Below, piece after piece: positions 1 through 7,996 of a stretch of DNA of 22,197 nucleotides (its first letter is position 1; every line of letters starts with the position of its first letter). This stretch comes from an uncultured Riemerella sp. (GTDB lineage Bacteria > Bacteroidota > Bacteroidia > Flavobacteriales > Weeksellaceae): assembly GCA_938037185.1 (NCBI GenBank), contig CALHQK010000101.1, forward strand, positions 1 through 22,197. Reading direction: 5' to 3'. Position numbers and translations under genes: made by a program. A model generated the notes under the pieces. It worked only from the letters and a program-made list of their open reading frames with translations, searched no databases and was not told the origin of the DNA.

Positions 1-179
1 GGAGAAGAAAGAAACTCATCGGAAGACCCAAAGGAATAAAAAAAGAAACTTTGGAGAAATATCATTTTGCCTTTCATCTTTATGAAAACAAAAATATTCC
101 TATCGATAAAACCTGCAAGCAAGCAGGTATCAGCAAAACCAGCTTCTACAGGGTAGAAAAGACCATAAAGAAAAAGTAA
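1..179 (+). CDS. Serine recombinase (resolvase/invertase), C-terminal part, 5' end outside the window
   Basis: Reading from base 3, the frame stays open to a TAA at 177-179 and gives about 58 residues. They include the GRPKG motif that follows the catalytic domain of small serine recombinases, then a helix-turn-helix like that of Hin/resolvase proteins (CKQAGISKTSFYRV near the end). This is the DNA-binding tail; the catalytic serine would lie upstream of the window. Such enzymes resolve plasmid multimers, invert segments or act in transposons. Next to a plasmid replicon, multimer resolution is plausible but is an inference. It is on the same strand as the T6SS operon that starts about 50 bases downstream. 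Confidence 0.8.
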   Translation, partial: RRKKLIGRPKGIKKETLEKYHFAFHLYENKNIPIDKTCKQAGISKTSFYRVEKTIKKK

Positions 180-205
180 TGGTTTTTATATTTACAAAAA
201 AACAT

Positions 206-213
206 TATTTTTG
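206..213 (+). promoter_or_regulatory. Candidate Bacteroidota -7 box (TATTTTTG)
   Basis: TATTTTTG matches the TAnnTTTG -7 consensus of Bacteroidota promoters and ends 18 bases before the ATG of the PKD gene. The same octamer lies at a similar distance upstream of tssF and of the NlpC/P60-like gene. No convincing TTTG -33 box is seen. The box also overlaps the right arm of a weak 7-bp A/T stem (194-200 with 208-214). Confidence 0.35.
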
Positions 214-231
214 TTAGGTTAAAAATGATAT

Positions 232-1290
232 ATGTTAAGGCATTTTGGTTTTTTATTTCGGATAGATAGGCGTATTTATTTGAGTTTGGGTATTGTTCTG
301 CTGCTTAGTATTATACTTTTATTGGTTCAGTATTTTCGCCGTGTAGATTGTGAAAGTGCCAAATTTCTAGTGTCAGGGGATATGTCAATAGATAAAGTTG
401 TTGAATTTTATGACAATACACCCAATGCAAAGAGCTGGGAATGGGATTTTGGAGATGGTTCAACTCCTGATTATCGTCAGAGAACCCTGCACCAGTATAA
501 AAAAGCAGGAAATTATATTATTCGCTTGAAAATCAATGGGCATTGTGTTCATGAAAAATCAATTCACATCACAACAACCAGCCAAAACACAGGATATTTA
601 CCTAGGATTATTGCCCCAAGTGTCGTTACGGTTGGACAGAAAGTTGATTTTCTTGGAGAAAAGGAAGGAGGACAATCTTGGGAATGGAGTTTTGGTGAAA
701 GTATAGATACTGATGCTTTAGGGCAGTCTGTTTCATATCATTTCAAATCAGCTGGACAGAAAAAAGTTACCTTAATTGTAAATGGAGATGTAGAACATCG
801 TGCAGTAAAAACTATTTATGTAGCGCCTAAAACCATAAAAGCTAAACAAAAAATAGACCTTAAATCTTATGAATTTGAGCGTTCCCATGCTTCTTTTTCT
901 CTTCCAAAAGGCAATCCACAAAAAGATCCATTGGTAGATATGCTTGAGAATATTCCTGTTTCTCCACGAGGAAATACTAAAAAAGATACACTTGCTGAGC
1001 CTAAAAAAGCTCCGGAAATCTCCAATGAGCAGTTTCAATTATTATTAAATCAGGTCGCGAATCAATCTAAAACAAAGGAAGATTTTAAGGACTATCTTTG
1101 TGGAAATTATGATATTCCTGTAGTCATCAATGATAATAAAATTTTGCCATTTGATGAATTTTGCAGAGTCATTTCAGGGAATAAAATTAAAATCTCAGCT
1201 ATTCGTTTGAACAAGAATTCACAAAATTGTATCCAAAATATCAATGTCCATTACAAAACTAGAAAATGGGGAATTTGGATGAAAAAATAA
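232..1290 (+). CDS. Membrane-anchored protein with two PKD-like domains, probable T6SS envelope component
   Basis: The protein has 352 residues. A short basic N-terminus is followed by one membrane segment (about residues 17-34), so most of it should lie in the periplasm. Two PKD-like beta-sandwich repeats are visible: WEWDFGDGS at about 69 with a following Y..AGNYIIRL, and WEWSFGES at about 150 with F.SAGQKKVTL. A low-complexity linker (about 205-265) leads to a C-terminal domain with paired cysteines (LCGN, EFC, NCI). It opens the operon that ends in ClpV. Subtype iii systems have dedicated envelope proteins (TssN, O, P, Q, R), and position and topology suggest this is one of them, perhaps TssP. 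I am not certain of that assignment, so no symbol is given. Confidence 0.72.
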   Translation: MLRHFGFLFRIDRRIYLSLGIVLLLSIILLLVQYFRRVDCESAKFLVSGDMSIDKVVEFYDNTPNAKSWEWDFGDGSTPDYRQRTLHQYKKAGNYIIRLKINGHCVHEKSIHITTTSQNTGYLPRIIAPSVVTVGQKVDFLGEKEGGQSWEWSFGESIDTDALGQSVSYHFKSAGQKKVTLIVNGDVEHRAVKTIYVAPKTIKAKQKIDLKSYEFERSHASFSLPKGNPQKDPLVDMLENIPVSPRGNTKKDTLAEPKKAPEISNEQFQLLLNQVANQSKTKEDFKDYLCGNYDIPVVINDNKILPFDEFCRVISGNKIKISAIRLNKNSQNCIQNINVHYKTRKWGIWMKK

Positions 1291-1317
1291 TGAAAGAATA
1301 TATAAAAGAATAGAACT

Positions 1318-1971
1318 ATGTCTTTAATAGCAACAACAGACAGGATGGATATTTATCTTGAAGAAAACAGAGGGATTATTTTAGTAAGACAAAGATGGAG
1401 ATATAATTGGCTTGTTAAAGATGCGACAGAGTGGACTTATCAGCAAAAAACAGATTTCCATCGAAAGGCTGATGATATTATTTGGAAAATATGGGGAAAC
1501 AAGTTCAAAATAAGAACGCGAGGAACTTCCGACCTTGCAAAAAAATTTGCAGATAAAGCTTTAACTATTAATTTTGATATAAAGTGGGTTATTGAAAAAG
1601 CACACTGGGATGTAAATATTACAAAAGTAGCAAGAGATGCATTAAGTCCCAGAAGTAATATACATTGGAATGCAAGAGAAATTAATATAGATACTAAAGA
1701 TATTCTCTTAACTCATAGAGGAAATAATAAATATCAATTTCCTATAGCCCATGAGTTTGGACATACCATAGGGAACTCTATTTATGCATTACGAAGTATT
1801 GGCAGTAAGAATCCGAGAGGAGATGAATACAATAGTAATCTAGAATTTAGATTTGATAAAGATAGTATAATGAATGTGGGGAATAAACTAAGAGATAGAC
1901 ATTTAGAATACATACTCAATATATTAAATACTTCTGTAATAGATACCAAATTCTATATTTATTCCTTATGA
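1318..1971 (+). CDS. Predicted zinc metallopeptidase, candidate T6SS effector
   Basis: The protein has 217 residues and no signal peptide or membrane segment. It carries a zincin motif HEFGH (His145, Glu146, His149). About 33 residues on is DSIMN (182-186), which resembles a Met-turn region, and His195 could be a third ligand. I do not recognise the family. The gene sits between the PKD gene and a lipoprotein gene inside the T6SS core operon, and its stop overlaps the lipoprotein start by four bases (ATGA). This is the usual arrangement of a toxin with its immunity gene: a metallopeptidase delivered to the periplasm, countered by a periplasm-facing lipoprotein. A role in trimming the producer's own cell wall or machine is the main alternative. 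Confidence 0.7.
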   Translation: MSLIATTDRMDIYLEENRGIILVRQRWRYNWLVKDATEWTYQQKTDFHRKADDIIWKIWGNKFKIRTRGTSDLAKKFADKALTINFDIKWVIEKAHWDVNITKVARDALSPRSNIHWNAREINIDTKDILLTHRGNNKYQFPIAHEFGHTIGNSIYALRSIGSKNPRGDEYNSNLEFRFDKDSIMNVGNKLRDRHLEYILNILNTSVIDTKFYIYSL

Positions 1972-2399
1972 AAAAAATCTCTTTTTTGTTCTTTCTTTTC
2001 TTATTGTCACAATGTGATGACAATAAGAAAAATGTTATAACCTCCAAAAAAATGAAAAATATAACTGCTAAAAAAGCAAAGCAGACATATATAGAATATG
2101 ATAAAATTAAACATTTCACTTATGATAAATTGATGGATTCTCTGTCTAAAGAAAATAAGGAATTACCATATTCACAAGAAACTTTCATACTTGGGGAAGA
2201 TAATGGACTTATATCAGAATTTCGAGTGGAATTGTTAGCATTCTATCCAATAGAAAAAATAAAAAATAAAAATATTTTGATAAAAGAAGTCACTTGGGAA
2301 ACAAGTCCCACCCACAATTTAACCATTTGGTATGAGAAGAAAAACAAGGAATGGTACCCTATTCATTATATAATTTGGAATAAAGAATTGGAGCATTAA
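1968..2399 (+). CDS. Small lipoprotein, candidate immunity protein for the metallopeptidase
   Basis: The protein has 143 residues. The N-terminus is a lipoprotein signal (MKKISFLFFLFLLSQC) with the lipid-bearing cysteine at about residue 16, followed by an Asp/Asn/Lys-rich linker. The rest is a small soluble domain with no family I recognise. The start codon overlaps the metallopeptidase stop by four bases, implying coupled translation, and ClpV starts 12 bases after its end. Anchoring in the envelope would suit neutralising a periplasmic protease. That role is inferred from context only. Confidence 0.68.
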   Translation: MKKISFLFFLFLLSQCDDNKKNVITSKKMKNITAKKAKQTYIEYDKIKHFTYDKLMDSLSKENKELPYSQETFILGEDNGLISEFRVELLAFYPIEKIKNKNILIKEVTWETSPTHNLTIWYEKKNKEWYPIHYIIWNKELEH

Positions 2400-2411
2400 A
2401 AATCAAAAAAT

Positions 2412-4931
2412 ATGGAAACTTTCAAATCATCATATAATTCTGAAGTACAGAAAGCACTAGATATTGCTCAGAAAATAGGGCGAGAGAATATGAATGCGCA
2501 ATATACTGGGGCGCATTTACTTAAAGCTATACTAAATAGAGATTTATCTCTTTTAAAAAACTTAGAGAAACTAGGAGTTGATGTGTTTTTTTTGGAAGAA
2601 TGGGCTGAAGTTAGAATAGAAGAATCACCCAAATCTCCAAATTTACACAGTTGTGAGCCTTCTGAAATTATAGATGAAATCTTTGCTGAAGCAGATGCTA
2701 TCCGTGAATTGCTAAATGAGAACGAAGTTACGCTTTTTTGTCTAATGGTAGCATTGAGTTCACCAGGGGCGGCATTTAGTTTTGATCAAATGAAAACCTT
2801 TCCTGTCACAAGAGAAGAACTATTGAAAGATCAGCCAAAATTTGAATTATCTGACAACATATCTAATTCTTCACCAAAATCTTTATCTACTTTAAAGAAA
2901 GGCTTTTTGCAAAAATATTGTATCAATAAAAAAGAAGAGATTAAGAAAAAGAACGATTTATTAAAACAAAATAAGAAAAATGATTTAACTCATTATCAAG
3001 AAGATAATTTCTTAATTGGTAGAGATGCAGAACTCCATCACATTACGGAGATACTTTGTCGCTATCACAAACAAAATGTATTGATTATAGGAGATCATGG
3101 CATTGGGAAGACTAGACTGATAGAGGGTTTTGTCCAAAAATTGGTTTTTAATCAAATTCCTGATTTGCTAGGTGGTTTAGAGGTTTTTGAACTGGATTTA
3201 GGAGCAATTATTGCTGGAGCTTCTTACAAAGGCGAAATAGAAGATCGACTGAAAAATATTGCCAATGAACTTCGTTTATATCCCAAAAGCGTTTTGATTA
3301 TTGATGATATTCATTCACTATTGGGCAGTCACCAAGATACAGGAATTAGCAATCTGTTGAAGAGTGAATTGTCAAAAGGACTCACTCTGATTGCCGCCAC
3401 TACAATAGAAGAGTATACCAAAAAGATAGAAAAAGAACAGGGACTATCAGGAATGTTCGAAATTATCAAAATGGAAGAAGCTGATGATGAAACTCATTTC
3501 AGAATGCTCAAACAGGCATTGGTAAGTTATCAAAACCACCATCAAATTAATATTGATGACAGCGGCATCCGAGAGGCAATTCGTCTGTCTAAGCGGTACA
3601 TAAAAGAAAAAAGTCTTCCTGCTTCGGCAATAGATTTAGTAGACCACACAATGTCTGCTCTAAAAACTGCTGGTGAGTCCTTCTTGAAAGAAAAAAATCA
3701 TTTTCTGAATCAGATCATACATCTAGAACAAAACACAAAAAATTATTCAGAGGAACAGTTAAAAACCCATGCTTTATGGCTTTTAAAGGATTTAGTGGAA
3801 AAAACTAAATACCTATTAAGTACTGAAGAAGAAACAGAAGTTTTTGATAATCAGATTATTGATGTTGAAAATATTTTTGCTTTTTCTAGAAAACGAATAG
3901 AGCAGGCAGAGGCTGTTGCCTTGGAAAAACGAAGCGATATTACTGATAGAGATTTAGCTTTGATGATTTCTCAAAAAACAAATATTTCTATCGGAAAACT
4001 ACAAGAAGAAGAAAAACAGCGTTTGAATGAAATAGAGCAGGTTCTCTCCCGCCGAGTGGTAGGGCAAGATCATGCTATAGCTACAATTTCTGGAGCGGTT
4101 CTAGAGTCCCGTTCTGGATTGAGCAAAGCAGGACAACCCATCGGTTCATTTTTCTTTTTAGGACCAACAGGAACAGGGAAAACAGAACTGGCAAAATCCT
4201 TGGCAGAATTTCTTTTCCAAGATGAAAATGCAATTATCCGCTTTGATATGTCAGAATTTAAAGAAGAGCATTCTGCGGCATTGCTCTATGGAGCGCCTCC
4301 TGGCTATGTGGGTTATGAAGAGGGCGGGCTTTTGGTTAATAAAATTAGACAAAGGCCTTATTCCATTGTTCTTTTTGATGAAATAGAAAAGGCTCATGCT
4401 TCAGTTTTTGATGTTTTTCTTCAAATAATGGACGAAGGTAAGCTGCATGACAGACTTGGCAAAGAAGGTGATTTCTCTAATGCTATCATTCTCTTTACAT
4501 CTAATATAGGCTCAGATTTTATAGTAAATTCTTTTGCCAATGGAAAAATTCCGGCTTCAGCTGATCTTTTAGAGATTATGACAAGGTTTTTCCGCCCAGA
4601 GTTTTTGGGAAGACTTACAGAAATCATTCCTTTTGCACCGATAAGCAAAGAGAATGCTCTGAAAATTTTTGAAATACACCTCAAAAAAGAATTATTGGAT
4701 TTGGTTAAAAATTTAAATATTACATTAAATATTTCGGAAGAAGCCAAAGAATATCTTTCAGAAGAGGGCTATGACATAAAATATGGAGCAAGGCCACTAA
4801 AGGGTGTTATTCGAGGAAAACTACGAAGACCTTTAGCAAAAAAAATCGTAGTGGGAGAGTTTAATGAAGGAGATATTGTCAGTGTCACCTTGAAAAATGG
4901 TGACCTATACTGGGAAAAACAAAAAATATAG
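2412..4931 (+). CDS. tssH: ClpV/TssH, T6SS sheath-recycling AAA+ ATPase
   Basis: The 839-residue protein has the ClpB/ClpV layout. It has an N-terminal Clp repeat domain (about 1-150) and a first ATPase domain with Walker A GDHGIGKT (227-234) and pore loop AGASYKGEIEDRL. A middle coiled coil (about 415-510) and a second ATPase domain follow, with Walker A GPTGTGKT (584-591), Walker B LFDEIEKAH (Asp656, Glu657), FTSNIG, FRPEFLGRL and GARPLKGVI. ClpV disassembles contracted TssB/TssC sheaths so they can be reused. Oddities are confined to the first ATPase domain: the Walker B pair reads Asp298-Asp299 rather than Asp-Glu, and the usual Arg-Arg finger pair is Gly347-Met348. ClpB itself is unlikely given the T6SS operon. 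A long hairpin terminator follows directly. Confidence 0.93.
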   Translation: METFKSSYNSEVQKALDIAQKIGRENMNAQYTGAHLLKAILNRDLSLLKNLEKLGVDVFFLEEWAEVRIEESPKSPNLHSCEPSEIIDEIFAEADAIRELLNENEVTLFCLMVALSSPGAAFSFDQMKTFPVTREELLKDQPKFELSDNISNSSPKSLSTLKKGFLQKYCINKKEEIKKKNDLLKQNKKNDLTHYQEDNFLIGRDAELHHITEILCRYHKQNVLIIGDHGIGKTRLIEGFVQKLVFNQIPDLLGGLEVFELDLGAIIAGASYKGEIEDRLKNIANELRLYPKSVLIIDDIHSLLGSHQDTGISNLLKSELSKGLTLIAATTIEEYTKKIEKEQGLSGMFEIIKMEEADDETHFRMLKQALVSYQNHHQINIDDSGIREAIRLSKRYIKEKSLPASAIDLVDHTMSALKTAGESFLKEKNHFLNQIIHLEQNTKNYSEEQLKTHALWLLKDLVEKTKYLLSTEEETEVFDNQIIDVENIFAFSRKRIEQAEAVALEKRSDITDRDLALMISQKTNISIGKLQEEEKQRLNEIEQVLSRRVVGQDHAIATISGAVLESRSGLSKAGQPIGSFFFLGPTGTGKTELAKSLAEFLFQDENAIIRFDMSEFKEEHSAALLYGAPPGYVGYEEGGLLVNKIRQRPYSIVLFDEIEKAHASVFDVFLQIMDEGKLHDRLGKEGDFSNAIILFTSNIGSDFIVNSFANGKIPASADLLEIMTRFFRPEFLGRLTEIIPFAPISKENALKIFEIHLKKELLDLVKNLNITLNISEEAKEYLSEEGYDIKYGARPLKGVIRGKLRRPLAKKIVVGEFNEGDIVSVTLKNGDLYWEKQKI

Positions 4932-4943
4932 AATGTTTTGATA

Positions 4944-4989
4944 AATAATTATAAAACCTGCTGAAACAAGAGCAGGCTTTATAATTATT
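4944..4989. terminator. Long hairpin terminator after clpV
   Basis: CCTGCT (4957-4962) pairs with AGCAGG (4971-4976) around an 8-base loop. After one mismatch the stem extends through 12 A/T pairs (4944-4955 with 4978-4989). U-rich tracts flank the GC core on both strands, so it can end transcripts from either direction. It starts 13 bases after the clpV stop. Confidence 0.8.
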
Positions 4990-5134
4990 CCCCATTGTTG
5001 TTATTTTCTTCTAAAGCTCTCCTTTCTATGGCGTCGTCTATGGATTCTCCCCAGACACCTTCCATTATGTATTTGGATAGAGGGATTTCCTCGTCTTCAC
5101 ATTTTACAGATACTTTTCTTATATAAGAAAAAGG
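4985..5134 (-). pseudogene. 3' remnant of an unidentified gene
   Basis: On the minus strand a frame of 49 codons opens after a TAA and runs to a stop at 4985-4987, with no start near its head. The translation is protein-like in composition: charged and helical, including KYIMEGVWGESIDDAIERRA, with an Asn-rich tail. The rest of 5135-5289 is AT-rich filler in which I see no gene. It most likely is the stump of a gene that once lay downstream of tssN. I do not recognise the family, and a chance open frame cannot be ruled out. Confidence 0.4.
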
Positions 5135-5289
5135 TTATATATTTTTTCTGGATTTCAATTTTGTAAGTAATTTTTGTTTTTTATTTATATAAATTATAAG
5201 TTCTATCCCATACTTTTTAGAGAATGACTGAGGGCAAAATAAATGATAATATGAAATTGTTTTTGTGAGTTATTCTCTTTTTTAGTAGT

Positions 5290-6255
5290 TTAAGAAGATC
5301 TTTTGTTTTCCTTATAACTATTAAACTCAAAGTCTATTTTCTGTTCCTCTTCTTTTGTTTCCTTTCCTACTCCCAGCTGCTCAGAACGGACACAAAACAC
5401 CACACTGTTTTCTTCTATTCCATTCATATACAGGGTCAGTTCTGGGTCAATGTATTTCGTAGTTTCATACCATTTTGGCTGTAGAAAAAACACCCAGTTG
5501 TAAAGTCCGTTTTTCCCCTCAATTTCGATAGGGGACTCGGTATGCCTTTCATTATAATCCAGTACAAAATTGTAAAAAAGCCGCCCAAAATCGAGCCTTG
5601 TGGGGCCTTTAGCACGGTAAACATTATATTTTTCAGAAAATTCACCTTTGTCAATCATAAATGAAAAGACAACCAAATCTCGCATTTCTTCATCACTAAC
5701 ACCTGCCAATTGTTTGTAATTCTGTGGAAACTGCCAAGTTTTATAAATCCTTGGCGGAATGCTCATCGCTCGGTTAAAAGTATCATTAAACAAAGTAGGA
5801 ACGAAGAACAAAAGATAATGCCCCAGCATTAAAGGCAAAAATTGAGAGCCATTCAATAAAGTGTAAATCAGCCCAAAAGGAATTAAACTGTACAAAGCCG
5901 CAATTAAAGCAAAAAGATATTCGGTAAGTTTTTTATCATCATTAAATTTTTGAAGATAACTACGATAAAGCCGACAATGAATAATTCCTAAAACCAATGA
6001 AGAAACCTGATAAAATATAAATTCATGTAACTCTTTGTCCATGAATAATTTATTGAATCCTAAAAAAGCAATAATGGAATAAATAAAAGCCAAAGAAAAA
6101 ACATATGTGTAAAATTTGGATTTGTTTTCTTTGAAGCCATTTACCTTTTGTCCAAAAATCATAGTTAAGACAATACAAGCCGCAAGTACAATCAGTAAAA
6201 TGGCTAGAACCTGAGGTTCTAAAAGATTCTCAAAATATTTCTTTAACTGTGTCAT
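5290..6255 (-). CDS. tssN: TssN, polytopic inner-membrane protein of Bacteroidota T6SS
   Basis: The protein has 321 residues. Five membrane segments are visible in the N-terminal half (about 14-33, 47-66, 78-97, 113-134 and 139-156), followed by a soluble C-terminal domain of about 165 residues. TssN is a signature of subtype iii systems, which lack the TssJLM membrane complex and anchor the machine with TssN and partners. It follows tssG with a 45-base gap in what looks like a three-gene minus-strand operon. The call rests on topology, size and neighbours more than on a memorised motif, so some other T6SS-linked membrane protein remains possible. Confidence 0.72.
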   Translation of the reverse strand: MTQLKKYFENLLEPQVLAILLIVLAACIVLTMIFGQKVNGFKENKSKFYTYVFSLAFIYSIIAFLGFNKLFMDKELHEFIFYQVSSLVLGIIHCRLYRSYLQKFNDDKKLTEYLFALIAALYSLIPFGLIYTLLNGSQFLPLMLGHYLLFFVPTLFNDTFNRAMSIPPRIYKTWQFPQNYKQLAGVSDEEMRDLVVFSFMIDKGEFSEKYNVYRAKGPTRLDFGRLFYNFVLDYNERHTESPIEIEGKNGLYNWVFFLQPKWYETTKYIDPELTLYMNGIEENSVVFCVRSEQLGVGKETKEEEQKIDFEFNSYKENKRSS

Positions 6256-6300
6256 TTTTTATTGAGTATTAAGAATTTAAAAATATAAATGTATAAAGTA

Positions 6301-7236
6301 CTAAATTTTGGTATTATATCCTAAGATAGAAGGTTGGGAAGAATTGAATTCAAATAATTCTTGATTTTCTTGTAGTAAAATCTGCGGTTCGATTTCCATT
6401 TCTAATGGAAAAAAATACTCACAAAAAAGTTCTACAAATTGTTTTAATTTCCCTTCATGTATGTATTCTTGGAAATGAGAGTTTTGTAATGGACCTATCA
6501 GTAACTGGTAATTTTCTGAATAATCATCATAAGAATGTCCTGTGATAAAATCTATTCCTAAATGGCAATCTCCTAATGTAATTGCTTGTTCTTCATCATA
6601 ATATTTGAAAAACCCTTTTCTTTGTATTTCTACTTTTTCTTTTAGAATAGATGAAAGGATTTTAACTGATAACTCTATATTTCCTACGATTTTATGAGTA
6701 TAAGGAAGAACTTTTATCATTTTAGAGATTAAAACAGGTGGAAAATCTCTACTCATTCCCCAAAAATCATAAAATATGTCAGCTGTTGTAGTATCATTGA
6801 GTTTTGTAAGAAATTTGCTTTCAAACATTTCTGTTTCCACACCAAATGCAAACATCTCATTTTCGAAAGGCTGAAAAAAGGCTCTTGCTTGTTTCTGCTG
6901 TTCTTGCTGTAGTCTGTATTCCTTTATCATCGTATCCACTCCTTTGCCAGGGGTGTCATTTTGAATGCTGTGAACCATATTTTGAGGCAAAGTGTCATAA
7001 ATACTATCACGAGATAAATTTAATCTTAAAAATGAAACAGTATCAAAATCAAAATCTATTTCTTCAGAACTGAAAATATCACGGCGGTATGTTCTTGCAA
7101 ACTGTCCTTCTTTATGCACGATGTATTGGTTTTCTGAAAGACAGCCACTCTCTAATAAGTTACCAACTACAACTTCTGCACGGATATCGGCAGAAATTTC
7201 GGAAACAGATTGAATTAAAGAAGAAATTTCGGACAT
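6301..7236 (-). CDS. tssG: TssG, T6SS baseplate wedge subunit
   Basis: The protein has 311 residues and no signal or membrane segment, so it is cytoplasmic. The central stretch LPYTHKIVGN followed by a helix and LKEKVEIQ, and the later hydrophobic LLIGPL, fit the TssG pattern in which a small beta domain follows a helical N-terminal part. TssG forms the baseplate wedge with TssF and TssK. In most T6SS clusters tssG sits beside tssF; here tssF is about 4.7 kb away, on the other side of the plasmid replicon and on the opposite strand. Identification is good from pattern and context, but the subtype iii sequences are divergent. Confidence 0.78.
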   Translation of the reverse strand: MSEISSLIQSVSEISADIRAEVVVGNLLESGCLSENQYIVHKEGQFARTYRRDIFSSEEIDFDFDTVSFLRLNLSRDSIYDTLPQNMVHSIQNDTPGKGVDTMIKEYRLQQEQQKQARAFFQPFENEMFAFGVETEMFESKFLTKLNDTTTADIFYDFWGMSRDFPPVLISKMIKVLPYTHKIVGNIELSVKILSSILKEKVEIQRKGFFKYYDEEQAITLGDCHLGIDFITGHSYDDYSENYQLLIGPLQNSHFQEYIHEGKLKQFVELFCEYFFPLEMEIEPQILLQENQELFEFNSSQPSILGYNTKI

Positions 7237-7292
7237 AAGATAAAGACTTGGGTAGATATTTAACTTATAATTATATAATTAAAATTTGACAG

Positions 7293-7943
7293 TTATTTTT
7301 CTTTAGGCTTTAACCTTCCTGCTGCGATGTATCTTAGCTGAAAGTATTCATTATTAAAGTTAAAAATATTAAGTTCGTTATTCGAACAGGCTAAAATTCT
7401 GTCATTATGGAGATAAATTGCAACATCAGAGATTGGTTTGTGTTTGTCATATCTAAAAAAAATCAAATCTCCTTCTTGTAAAAAAGTTCTTCCCGTAAAG
7501 AGCTGCAGCGCTTTGGAACGGAAAATTCCATCAGGGGTTTTTGGAAAGGTCTCTTGGAAAACATCACTGTATAAGGCCTGTATAAAATAAGAGCAGTCCA
7601 CAGCTTTTTGTAATTCAAGACTTTGTTTACGATAAGGTGTGCCTAGCCAAGGGTCTATGTATGCATAAAAATCATAGTTTTTAATCTCTTTGGGCATTAC
7701 TCCAAATAAAACTGCGTATTTTTCCTTAAGCCGAAGTTTTTTATCATCAAGTTTTTCAGGGTTGTCATCAACATTAGTATATTGGTTTTCTATGGCTGTT
7801 TTCTCAGTGCTTATGGCTTGGTATTCCTCTTCAGAAGAATATCGATAAGGAACCTCTGAAATATATTTTTTTGAGCTACAATTTGTAAGTCCTAATACTC
7901 CAAAAAAGAATAAAAGAAAATGTAGATACTTTAAATTCATCAT
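7293..7943 (-). CDS. NlpC/P60-like lipoprotein lacking catalytic histidines
   Basis: The protein has 216 residues from the start chosen here. The signal peptide MMNLKYLHFLLFFFGVLGLTNC ends in a lipobox with Cys22. An upstream ATG at 7970 would add nine residues and spoil the signal; it also overlaps a likely promoter box, so I reject it. The C-terminal part is an NlpC/P60 (C40) fold: WLGTPYR, then AVDCSYF with Cys117, GDLIFF, ISDVAIYL, and a final AAGRLKP. Active enzymes have His in the S-H-V-G-I-Y position and another His 12 residues later; here these are Asp173 and Ala185. It is therefore probably a peptidoglycan-binding pseudoenzyme tethered in the envelope. It heads the operon with tssG and tssN, which implies a structural role in the T6SS. 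Confidence 0.78.
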   Translation of the reverse strand: MMNLKYLHFLLFFFGVLGLTNCSSKKYISEVPYRYSSEEEYQAISTEKTAIENQYTNVDDNPEKLDDKKLRLKEKYAVLFGVMPKEIKNYDFYAYIDPWLGTPYRKQSLELQKAVDCSYFIQALYSDVFQETFPKTPDGIFRSKALQLFTGRTFLQEGDLIFFRYDKHKPISDVAIYLHNDRILACSNNELNIFNFNNEYFQLRYIAAGRLKPKEK

Positions 7944-7967
7944 TTTAGTAAAATTAAACCATTGACA

Positions 7968-7996
7968 CAAAAATAATTAAAAATAATGAATTCAAA
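7968..7996 (-). promoter_or_regulatory. Candidate promoter of the NlpC/P60-like–tssG–tssN operon
   Basis: On the minus strand TTTG (7993-7996) and TATTTTTG (7968-7975) are 17 bases apart, close to the Bacteroidota -33/-7 arrangement. Transcription would start near 7961, just upstream of the preferred start codon at 7943. Confidence 0.45.

Noticed and set aside
194..214. Possible terminator after the recombinase (ACAAAAA/TTTTTGT)
   Set aside because: The seven-base, almost pure A/T stem is weak and overlaps a better candidate promoter box.
4421..4747. Minus-strand open frame of 108 codons inside clpV
   Set aside because: It is a shadow of the conserved second ATPase domain and has no protein-like features of its own.
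7944..7970. Upstream ATG extending the NlpC/P60-like lipoprotein by nine residues
   Set aside because: It would put polar and aromatic residues before a good lipoprotein signal, and it lies within or upstream of the probable transcription start.
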